From JALYLC01 sp035696365 (lineage in GTDB: Bacteria > Actinomycetota > Thermoleophilia > Gaiellales > JALYLC01): 64,000 nt of DNA. The notes beneath the pieces are model-generated. The model was not told the origin of the DNA, made no database searches, and was given only the letters and a program-made list of their open reading frames with translations. Of this stretch, positions 57,726-64,000 are shown piece by piece (position 1 is the stretch's first letter; each line of letters begins with the position of its first letter). The translations under genes were made by a program, and so were the position numbers. Location: NCBI GenBank assembly GCA_035696365.1, contig DASRQS010000134.1:86176-150175 (forward strand). Direction: 5' to 3'.

Positions 57726-59158
57726 CCGGGCCATCCAGTGAGGAGGTGGATCGCTACAGTCTCCGCGTGGCGCAGACCTCGGCTCCGGTCACGATCACCA
57801 GCCGCCTGGGACTCGCCTACCGATCTCGGCTTCGCTTGGTCACGCTCGACGATGCTCTGGCGCTCGCGATGCTGGCCATCGCCGTCGTCCTTGTCACCAG
57901 CGTCGGAATCTCACATGCGCGCGGCTTTCGCTACGGGCCGATCGACGAAGTGGCACACGTCGGCTACGTCGAGCGGGTTGCGCAGAGTGGGGTGCCGCCC
58001 ATCGGTGACGGCGCGATCGTGGCAGGCCCTACGCAGCACGTGGGTGCGACCGATGTGGTGCTGGCCCCAGCCGATCCCCTCGGTTTCCCGGGTGGGTTCG
58101 TCAACGGTGCACGAGTCCCTCAGGTCGAATTCATCCAGCCGCCGCTCTACTACTACGCCCTGGCGCCGGTGGCGCTTGCGGTGAGTTCCGATCGAACTGT
58201 GTTCGCGTTGCGCCTGGCGAGTGTCGTGTTCCTCCTCGCCGCGCTCGTGCTCGTGTTCCTGGCCGTGCGCGAGACGGCACCCGATCGACCACTGGCGGCC
58301 GGTCTCGCGACCGTGATCCTGGCCACGATGAGCGGCCTCACGTACACCCTCAGCCAGGTTCAGAACGACGCGCTTCTGATGGCGATGTTCGCCCTTGTGT
58401 TCTGGCTGCTCTGCCGCGATGTGCCGCGTCGCAGGGTCGGCTACGGGCTCGCAGCGGCCAGTGGGTTCCTTGCCGTCACCCAGATCGTCGCGATTCCGTT
58501 TGCGGCAGGCGCGTTGCTCTGGGCGTGCTGGCGCGCCGTCGCGTGGCCCAAGAGCACGCCCGCCGTTGCCTCCCGCTTGTTGCTGCCGCGTCTCGCGGTG
58601 GCGGCGATACCGCTCATGCTCTGGGTCGTCTGGAATGTGGGCCAGTACCGCAGTGTGTTTCCTGGGGGCGGTGGCCTGACCATTGCGGGCGGCCCAGCCG
58701 GCCCGGCCCTGACCGACGTGTTCGCGGCCGCTCAGGCCGCCGTGTCGGAGTCGTTCAACGATTTCTGGGCCGTCGGGTTCGCTCCACGCCAACTCGATCC
58801 CCGACCCCCGGCTCTTCTGTGCTCGGTATTCGTCATCTGTGCGATCGCACTGCTCGCGACAGGCGCCATCACCGCGGCACGCGTGCGCCTGGCCGCTTGG
58901 GCGGGGCTCGCCGCCGCGGCGTTCCTTTCGACGTTTGGAACCATCTTTCTCGCGGTCGTGCGCAGCGGCGGTCTGAGTTCCTATACCGGCCGTTACTTCG
59001 TGGGCGTCGCGGTCGCCTGGGCAGCACTTCTAGCGCTCACGATCGATGCTGCGACCGCCCGCCGCATCTGGCTTGCGAGAGGTGTGTCTGTCGCGCTCTC
59101 GCTCGTCCTCGTACATTTTGCGCTGCAGTTCTCGACACTCGGATTTCGCCTGTTCTGA
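57722..59158 (+). CDS. DUF2142-like membrane protein (GT-C-like) 2
   Basis: 478 residues from ATG 57722 (ATGA overlap). An alternative start is GTG 57767, which has TACAGT 6 nt upstream, so the gene may be made both coupled and from its own leaderless mRNA; the extra 15 residues are polar and not needed for the fold. Motifs mirror the protein at 55604: RYGPIDEVAHVGYVERVAQ in the first loop and FIQPPLYYYALAPVALAV. About 10 helices. Base composition is less GC-rich than its neighbours (one counted line, 58081-58140, has 37 of 60 GC; the line 55381-55440 has 46 of 60), which may indicate a more recent arrival. Confidence 0.75.
   Translation: MTGPSSEEVDRYSLRVAQTSAPVTITSRLGLAYRSRLRLVTLDDALALAMLAIAVVLVTSVGISHARGFRYGPIDEVAHVGYVERVAQSGVPPIGDGAIVAGPTQHVGATDVVLAPADPLGFPGGFVNGARVPQVEFIQPPLYYYALAPVALAVSSDRTVFALRLASVVFLLAALVLVFLAVRETAPDRPLAAGLATVILATMSGLTYTLSQVQNDALLMAMFALVFWLLCRDVPRRRVGYGLAAASGFLAVTQIVAIPFAAGALLWACWRAVAWPKSTPAVASRLLLPRLAVAAIPLMLWVVWNVGQYRSVFPGGGGLTIAGGPAGPALTDVFAAAQAAVSESFNDFWAVGFAPRQLDPRPPALLCSVFVICAIALLATGAITAARVRLAAWAGLAAAAFLSTFGTIFLAVVRSGGLSSYTGRYFVGVAVAWAALLALTIDAATARRIWLARGVSVALSLVLVHFALQFSTLGFRLF
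57755..57760 (+). promoter_or_regulatory. Possible internal leaderless -10 box
   Basis: TACAGT, 6 nt, in-frame GTG 57767 inside the second DUF2142-like gene. Confidence 0.35.
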
Positions 59159-59159
59159 C

Positions 59160-59519
59160 CTAATCGCGTCCCTGTCGCTCGCCCGTGCGACGCACCTGCT
59201 CCTCCAGCATGGCGAGCCGCTGGGCGAGCCGCGAGCTCTGCTCGCTGAGGCGCGAGACGGCGATCGAGAAGTTGAGCAGCACGAGCAGCACGAACCCGAA
59301 CGCGGCGATGAAGAGCGCGTTGGGCGGGTAGGCGATGCCGAGCGCCGACGACATGCGATCCAGCAGGCCGGGCACGGCCGCGAGCACGATCAGCGCCAGG
59401 CAGGTGACCAGCCAGAGCATCGAGTAGCGCTCCTGCAGGCGCCGCCTCCGCACCAGTTCCAGCACCACGAACGACAGCCCGACGGCGCCGAGCAGCGACA
59501 CGAGCACGATGCGCGTCAA
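59160..59519 (-). CDS. DUF2304 membrane protein
   Basis: 119 residues. Three hydrophobic helices (IVLVSLLGAVGLSFVVLEL, MLWLVTCLALIVLAAVPGLL, ALFIAAFGFVLLVLLNFSIAV) and a C-terminal coiled coil (LSEQSSRLAQRLAMLEEQVRR). DUF2304 proteins are commonly encoded beside GT2 enzymes of the polyprenyl-phosphate type and may act as a membrane partner. TTG 59519 makes a TTGA overlap with the GT2 stop, fixing the start. Its own stop is two bases from the convergent stop of the DUF2142-like gene. Confidence 0.82.
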   Translation of the reverse strand: MTRIVLVSLLGAVGLSFVVLELVRRRRLQERYSMLWLVTCLALIVLAAVPGLLDRMSSALGIAYPPNALFIAAFGFVLLVLLNFSIAVSRLSEQSSRLAQRLAMLEEQVRRTGERQGRD

Positions 59520-60265
59520 CTCGAGCCCCCGGGGAGGCGGGCCGGCCGGCGCAGCAGCACCATGCCGATCGCCATCGAGACCTTGACCATGTAATAGACC
59601 GAGCGGATCGGCGTGATCGACGAGCGCCCGCCCTGACGGGCCTGCATCTGGATCGGAACCTCCCGGACGCGCAGCCCGGCGCGATGCGCGACGACGATCG
59701 ACTCCACCTCGGGATAGTCGTGGGGGTAGGCGGCTGCGAACAGCGCGATGGCCCGCGGCCCGGCGGCCCGGAAGCCCGACGTGCTGTCCGTCAGGTGCGA
59801 TTTGGTGGCGAGCGAGACGATGCGCGCGAGCAGACTGATCCCGAGGCGCCGCCCGCGCGTGGAGCGGAACGCGCCCGGCGCCAGGAAGCGCGAGCCGATC
59901 ACGAGATCGGCGTCGCTCGCGAGCAGCGCCTCGACGAGCGTCCCGATCTCGGTGGCCGGATGCTGACCGTCGCCGTCGACCTGGATCGCCACGTCGTAGC
60001 GCGCGTCCTGGGCGATGATGTAGCCCGTCTGCACCGCCGTGCCGATGCCGAGATTGAACGGCAGCGTGACGACGCGCGCTCCCGCCTGTACGGCCGCGGC
60101 GGCCGTACCGTCGCCCGAGCCGTCGTCGATCACGACGACGTCGATCCACTGGAGCGCTTTCAGGTCGGCGATCACCCCGGCGATCGCGGCGCGCTCGTTG
60201 AAGGCCGGCACCATCGCGAGGCAGCGGGGCCGCTGGTGGCTTGCGCTCGTCTCTTGTCCGGGCAC
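59516..60265 (-). CDS. GT2 glycosyltransferase (polyprenyl-phosphate type), paired with DUF2304
   Basis: 249 residues. GT-A motifs: CLAMVPAFNERAAIAGVIADL, VVVIDDGSGDGTAAAAV, PFNLGIGTAVQTGYI, DXD-type IQVDGDGQHP, GSRFLAPGAFRSTRGRR, and DSTSGFRAAGPRAI. No helices of its own; the downstream DUF2304 protein would supply a membrane contact. Likely loads a sugar on a polyprenyl phosphate for the GT-C enzymes nearby. GTG 60265 has a weaker TAGTGT box 9 nt upstream, sharing its TA with the opposing box of the leader peptide at 60293. Confidence 0.9.
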   Translation of the reverse strand: MPGQETSASHQRPRCLAMVPAFNERAAIAGVIADLKALQWIDVVVIDDGSGDGTAAAAVQAGARVVTLPFNLGIGTAVQTGYIIAQDARYDVAIQVDGDGQHPATEIGTLVEALLASDADLVIGSRFLAPGAFRSTRGRRLGISLLARIVSLATKSHLTDSTSGFRAAGPRAIALFAAAYPHDYPEVESIVVAHRAGLRVREVPIQMQARQGGRSSITPIRSVYYMVKVSMAIGMVLLRRPARLPGGSS

Positions 60266-60274
60266 TCCGCGACC

Positions 60275-60280
60275 ACACTA
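60275..60280 (-). promoter_or_regulatory. Possible -10 box of the GT2/DUF2304 operon
   Basis: TAGTGT, 9 nt, GTG 60265 on the minus strand. Confidence 0.35.
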
Positions 60281-60284
60281 CCAT
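60279..60284 (+). promoter_or_regulatory. Predicted leaderless -10 box of the leader peptide
   Basis: TACCAT, 8 nt, GTG 60293. Confidence 0.45.
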
Positions 60285-60292
60285 CCGGGCGC

Positions 60293-60364
60293 GTGGACGC
60301 AGACGGGAGAAAGGTTCCCCGGATGGCCGTGTCGAACGGCCATCCGGTGGACGTCGCGGCGTGA
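60293..60364 (+). CDS. Putative 23-residue leader peptide coupled to the membrane protein at 60361
   Basis: Frame GTG 60293 to TGA 60362-60364; residues VDADGRKVPRMAVSNGHPVD then VAA. It starts 8 nt after TACCAT, and its stop overlaps the GTG of the following gene (GTGA), the junction used by real gene pairs here. A perfect 12-bp hairpin lies inside it. It may be a small coding leader that couples or tunes translation of the membrane protein. It could also be a chance frame; the peptide resembles nothing I know. Confidence 0.4.
   Translation: MDADGRKVPRMAVSNGHPVDVAA
60319..60347 (+). promoter_or_regulatory. Perfect 12-bp stem-loop in the 5' leader of the gene at 60361
   Basis: CCGGATGGCCGT, loop GTCGA, ACGGCCATCCGG. 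It ends 13 nt before GTG 60361, close enough to influence ribosome access. No T-run follows, so it is not a classical terminator. Translation of the leader peptide would melt it. Confidence 0.6.
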
Positions 60365-62769
60365 CAACGGGGTTCGTCTGGGCCATCGCGATCCTCTGCG
60401 TGCCGACCCTCGTGCTCGCCGGCGGCGTCGCCGGCTGCCTGCGCGCGCACGATGACGCGACGAGGGCCCTGGCGCTGCCCTTCGCCTACGCCTGCGTCGT
60501 GTTCTGCGGCGTGCTCGCGGTGCGGCTCGGCATCCGCGGCCAGGCGCTCACGCTCGTCACCGTCGGGCCCGCGCTGCTCGCCGGCGCATTCCTGCTCTAC
60601 CGCCGCGGCGCGCGCAGCCTGCCGCCCTGGCCGCTGCTCGGCGCGGGCATCACCCTCGCGATCCTGGCCTCGCCCTATCGCTGGCACAAGCCCGGCGTGC
60701 TCGGCTGGAACGTCGGCAACGACTCCGTGGTACACGCGACCTACGCGAGTGCACTGGGCATGCCCGATCGCGCGCCCGTCGCCGGGAGCTCGGCGCGTCT
60801 CGTGGTCGACACCTTCGCGAACGGCTATCCCGAGGGCTCGCACGCGTTGTTCGCCGCGGTGCTCGCGTTCTCGCGCGATCCGCTGACGTCGTTCAACCCG
60901 GTGCTCGCCGTCCTGATGGCGTTTGCCGCCTTCCCCGCCTACTGGCTGATCCGCCGCCAGCTGGCATCGGCGCCGCTGGCGGGCATCGGCGCGGCGGGAG
61001 CGGCGGGCGGCTACCTGCAGTTCGGCTTCTACAGCCAGGGCTTCATGCCGCAACTGGCCCTCACGGCGCTGCTCTTCGGGGCCCTCGGCCTGGGCTACGA
61101 GGCGATTGCGGGCGCCTCGCTCGCGCTGGCCGCGATGGCGGGCGTCACGGCTGCCGGGGCGGTGATCGTCTACTCGGCCGCCGTCGGCGTCTACCTCGCT
61201 CCGGCGGCCCTGATCGCCATCGTGGCGCTCGCCGTGGTGCCGGGCCTCAGCCTGCGCACGCGCGTTCTCCTGCCCGTGGCCGCGATCGCGGCGGGGGTTA
61301 TCGCCATCCTGCCCGAGCTCAGCCGGACGCTCCGGCTCGGGCGCGCTGCCGCCGCCGCGGCGGGGGATCCGGCGGCGTTCATCAGCGATCGCGGCAACCT
61401 CCCGGGTCCCGTCGACAAGCTGACGGTGCTGGGCGCCTGGATCGGGCCCGACTACCGCGTCCCGTACACCTACATCCGGCCCACCCACGCAGCGATGGTG
61501 GCCGCCGCCTTCCTGGCGGGCGTCGCGGTGCTGGTCGCGCTGCGTCGCTGGCGGCTCGCGCTGCCCGCGATCCTCGTCTCCGTCGGCGCCGGAGCCGTGT
61601 ACGTGGCCGCCAGCTCCAGCATCTACTACACCGCCAAGACCTATCAGGTCGCGGCCTTCCCGATCGCCTGCGCGATCGTCGCGGGCGCGGCGGCGCTGAC
61701 GCGCTGCCAATGGCGGCCGCGGCTCGCCGTGCCGATCGCCACGGCGGGCGCGCTCCTGCTGGGCGGCGTCGCGGCCGCGCTGGAGCTCGGCATCGGCCAG
61801 GCCGCGCGTGCCGCTGCGGTCACGCCGCCGGAGTTCCGGGAGCTGCAGGCCCTGGGGCGCCACGCGCCGCGCAGCCTGGGCCTCGCCCTCATCCACGACG
61901 ACTGGACCAAGGTGCTGCTCCCCGACGCCGCCGTGCCGTACGACTCGAGCTTCGGCGCGAACGTCGTCCCCGGCCACGGCTTCGCCGGCATCCTCGACGT
62001 CGACTCCCTCAGGCCGGCCTCTCTCGACGAGGTGTCTTGGATCGCCGAGGAGCGGCTCGGCGGCACATCCAGGCCCCCCGCGCCGTTTGGGCTCGACCGC
62101 GTCTCGCCGGACTACCGCCTGTGGACACGGCCGCCCGGCTCGGCCGTGAAAGCGACCAGGACCTTCCCGCTCGAGCCGGTCCCCGACATCGGCGGCCGCA
62201 ACCTGGCACCGGGAGCCTCGCTCGCCGCGCCGGCGACCGGCTCGCTGGAGGGGCGCGCCACCGACGGAGTGCTCTCGTTCCCGGTGCACTGGAAGCTCGC
62301 GGGCTCCGCCTGGGGGCCGTGGGTGGCCGAGGCCGACTACGTCGTACCGAGCCCGGGCGGCGGGCCGCCTGCCCAGACCGAATTCGACGTCGGCGCCGGC
62401 GGCCGCTACCGCGTCTCACTGATCGGCCAGCCCTCTCCGCGCATGCGCATCCGAGTCGACGGCAATCCATTGCCGCCGCCCGACACGTCGGCGCCGGGGA
62501 TCACGCGCTTCCAGGCGATCGGGACGGTGCGCCTGACGCCGGGCCGGCACACGCTCTCCCTGCTCGCCGGCGGTAATGGCGAGATCGCCTACATCCTCGC
62601 GATCTCGCTGGAGCGCGCCGGCCGGCCGGCCGCGGTCGCCGTGTGCGTGGCGGGGCGCCGCTCCGAGCTTGCACCGCGCGAACCGGCGAAGGTGCGTCAG
62701 GGGCAGCGGATCACCGCCTGCGGAGGACGGTCGGCCTTCCTGGATCGCATCGACGAAGCCGCACCCTAG
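60361..62769 (+). CDS. Large GT-C-like membrane protein with C-terminal beta domain
   Basis: 802 residues. About 12 helices up to residue 520, starting FVWAIAILCVPTLVLAGGVAG; the outer loop carries NVGNDSVVHATYASALG and ANGYPEGSHALFAAVLAF (acidic and YP motifs similar to DUF6541-like/GT-C proteins), and GFYSQGFMPQLALTALLFG. A soluble outside region follows, ending in a beta-sandwich (about residues 650-770: GGRYRVSLIGQPSPRMRIRV and GRHTLSLLAGG) that looks like a carbohydrate-binding module. GTG 60361 is fixed by the GTGA overlap with the leader peptide; longer in-frame readings have no ribosome site. Probably transfers a sugar outside the membrane. Confidence 0.75.
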   Translation: MTTGFVWAIAILCVPTLVLAGGVAGCLRAHDDATRALALPFAYACVVFCGVLAVRLGIRGQALTLVTVGPALLAGAFLLYRRGARSLPPWPLLGAGITLAILASPYRWHKPGVLGWNVGNDSVVHATYASALGMPDRAPVAGSSARLVVDTFANGYPEGSHALFAAVLAFSRDPLTSFNPVLAVLMAFAAFPAYWLIRRQLASAPLAGIGAAGAAGGYLQFGFYSQGFMPQLALTALLFGALGLGYEAIAGASLALAAMAGVTAAGAVIVYSAAVGVYLAPAALIAIVALAVVPGLSLRTRVLLPVAAIAAGVIAILPELSRTLRLGRAAAAAAGDPAAFISDRGNLPGPVDKLTVLGAWIGPDYRVPYTYIRPTHAAMVAAAFLAGVAVLVALRRWRLALPAILVSVGAGAVYVAASSSIYYTAKTYQVAAFPIACAIVAGAAALTRCQWRPRLAVPIATAGALLLGGVAAALELGIGQAARAAAVTPPEFRELQALGRHAPRSLGLALIHDDWTKVLLPDAAVPYDSSFGANVVPGHGFAGILDVDSLRPASLDEVSWIAEERLGGTSRPPAPFGLDRVSPDYRLWTRPPGSAVKATRTFPLEPVPDIGGRNLAPGASLAAPATGSLEGRATDGVLSFPVHWKLAGSAWGPWVAEADYVVPSPGGGPPAQTEFDVGAGGRYRVSLIGQPSPRMRIRVDGNPLPPPDTSAPGITRFQAIGTVRLTPGRHTLSLLAGGNGEIAYILAISLERAGRPAAVAVCVAGRRSELAPREPAKVRQGQRITACGGRSAFLDRIDEAAP

Positions 62770-62772
62770 ACT
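62767..62772 (+). promoter_or_regulatory. Predicted leaderless -10 box of the terminal GT4 gene
   Basis: TAGACT, 8 nt, GTG 62781; the box overlaps the previous stop codon. Confidence 0.45.
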
Positions 62773-62780
62773 CACGACGC

Positions 62781-64000
62781 GTGCGCATCCTTCACCTTTC
62801 GCACGGCTACCCGCCCGCCGTCGGCGGCTCGGAGACCGTGATCTGCGAGTTCTCCGAACGGCTCGTGCGGCGCGGTCACGAGGTGTGTGTCGTGACAACG
62901 ACCGGCTACAACACCGCGGCGTTCCGCGAGCCCGGCCGGCCGACCATGAGCGCCGGGGAGGAGTGGCGCGAGGGAGTGCGAGTCCGCCGCCATCGTGCGG
63001 ATCCGCGTGTGGCGCCGAGGCTGCGCCGCGCCCAGGCCCTCGCGTTCCGCCTCCGCCTGCCGGGCAACGGCGCGCTGCGCACCATCTACGACGGCCCGCT
63101 CGCGCCCGGCATGCTGCGCGATGCCGCGCACGAGCCCGCCGACGTGATCGGCGCGACGGCGTTCCCGCTCCTCCACATGCAGTTCGCGGTCGCCGCGGCT
63201 CGCGCCCGGCGAGTGCCGTCGGTGCTGTTGGGAGCCCTGCACCCCGACGACCGCTGGGGCTTCGATCGCGCGCCGATCCGGCGCGCCATCAGCCATGCCG
63301 ACGCCTACGTGGCCTACACGCCGTTCGAGCGCGACCACGTCGAGCGCATGGGCGTGGCGCCCGAGCGCATCCACGTGATCCCGCCCGGCGTCGACGCGGA
63401 GACCGTCGAGGGCGGCGACGGCGCAGCGTTGCGAGAGGAGGTGGGCGTCCCCGCCGGCGTTCCGCTGATCGGCTTCGTGGGGCAGCTCGGCGGTCACAAG
63501 GGCGTCGACGACCTGGTGGCCTCGATGCGGCTCGTCTGGAAGCATGAGCCCGACGCCTTTCTGCTCGTCGCAGGCGCGACGACGCCCTTCCTGGCGACGA
63601 TCGAGAAGGCAGTGCGGCAGCTCCCGGCCGCGCGGCGCTCCCGCGTGCGCTTCCTGCTCGACTTCGACCAGGCGCGCAAGCGCGACGTCCTCGCCGCGCT
63701 CGATGTATTCGCCTCGCCTTCGGGTTACGAGTCCTTCGGGCTGACGTTCGTGGAGGCCTGGCTCGCGGGGCTGCCGGTCGTCGGCTGCCGCTCAGGGGCG
63801 GTTCCGACGGTGGTCGAGCACGGCGAGGACGGCGTGCTCGTCGGATACCGGGCGGTGCCCGAGCTCGCAGGGGCGCTAATCGAGCTCCTGGACGACGAGC
63901 CGTTCCGGCGGCGGCTCGCCGTCACAGGTCGCGCGAAGGCGCTCGAGCGCTATACCTGGGAGGGGTCGACCGGCTTGCTCGAGGCACTGTATGCCGGAGT
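62781..64000 (+). CDS. Glycosyltransferase family 4 (3' end outside window)
   Basis: 406 codons, open at the right edge, so the C-terminus is missing (likely only a short piece). N-terminal domain: RILHLSHGYPPAVGGSETVI with the glycine loop, EFSERLVRRGHEVCVVTT; then a linker and DRWGFDRAPIRRAISHADAY; donor domain: IHVIPPGVDAETV, IGFVGQLGGHKGVDDLVASM, FLLDFDQARKRDVLAALDVF and the nucleotide-sugar motif SPSGYESFGLTFVEAWLAGL followed by VVGCRSGAVPTVVEHGEDG. GTG 62781 has TAGACT 8 nt upstream. Donor is unknown; a hexose or rhamnose is typical for the family. Confidence 0.9.
   Translation, partial: MRILHLSHGYPPAVGGSETVICEFSERLVRRGHEVCVVTTTGYNTAAFREPGRPTMSAGEEWREGVRVRRHRADPRVAPRLRRAQALAFRLRLPGNGALRTIYDGPLAPGMLRDAAHEPADVIGATAFPLLHMQFAVAAARARRVPSVLLGALHPDDRWGFDRAPIRRAISHADAYVAYTPFERDHVERMGVAPERIHVIPPGVDAETVEGGDGAALREEVGVPAGVPLIGFVGQLGGHKGVDDLVASMRLVWKHEPDAFLLVAGATTPFLATIEKAVRQLPAARRSRVRFLLDFDQARKRDVLAALDVFASPSGYESFGLTFVEAWLAGLPVVGCRSGAVPTVVEHGEDGVLVGYRAVPELAGALIELLDDEPFRRRLAVTGRAKALERYTWEGSTGLLEALYAG

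Noticed and set aside
60319..60347. The 12-bp stem-loop considered as a transcription terminator
   Set aside because: No T-run follows, and it lies inside a putative coding leader just before a start codon.
60241..60360. Upstream in-frame extension of the membrane protein at 60361
   Set aside because: The extension is Arg-rich, runs through the divergent promoter region, and GTG 60361 has both the GTGA junction and an immediate membrane helix.

Overview
The window is about 70% GC, almost fully coding, and uses ATG, GTG and TTG starts freely. The gene content (very large NAD-glutamate dehydrogenase, phosphosulfolactate synthase, many GT-C membrane proteins) and TANNNT -10 boxes placed 6-8 nt before start codons suggest an actinobacterium, probably class Thermoleophilia (Solirubrobacterales-like). 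The taxon is inference; there is no rRNA gene in the window. I saw no tRNA, IS element, prophage or CRISPR, and no gene-free stretch longer than 300 bases.

Left part (1-13.9 kb), metabolism: the 3' portion of a large NAD-glutamate dehydrogenase with a coupled cysteine hydrolase; a glutamine-synthetase-like ligase and a cytochrome P450 on the minus strand, divergent from a fumarylacetoacetate-hydrolase-family enzyme; an unknown protein and an alpha/beta hydrolase divergent from a short L-aspartate-oxidase-like protein; then a sulfur module (comA-like phosphosulfolactate synthase, PHP phosphoesterase, APS reductase) with palindromic sites in front of it; and a small unknown protein.

Right part (13.9-64 kb), cell-surface polysaccharide: secreted Ig-like proteins, two O-antigen-ligase/polymerase-like proteins, one flippase, two polyprenyl-phosphate sugar-1-phosphate transferases, a Wzz-like chain-length protein, nucleotide-sugar enzymes (RmlB-like, GalE-like, UDP-glucuronate decarboxylase, DegT aminotransferase), many GT2, GT4 and GT-C glycosyltransferases, two UPF0104 membrane proteins, two deacetylases, a secreted subtilase, a secreted glycosidase and four separate ATP-grasp ligases. 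The four ligases beside deacetylases and an aminotransferase suggest that amino groups on the glycan may be acylated. A manganese/iron island (DtxR-family regulator, MntH transporter, second DtxR-family regulator) sits inside at 29.5-32.2 kb.

Gene organisation: most neighbouring genes on one strand overlap by four bases (NTGA). Most genes that head a unit carry TANNNT 6-8 nt before the start codon with no ribosome binding site, implying leaderless mRNAs. Three genes appear to use non-standard starts (CTG at 11634, ATT at 28270, ATT at 47942). A 23-codon leader peptide containing a perfect 12-bp hairpin precedes the large membrane protein at 60361.
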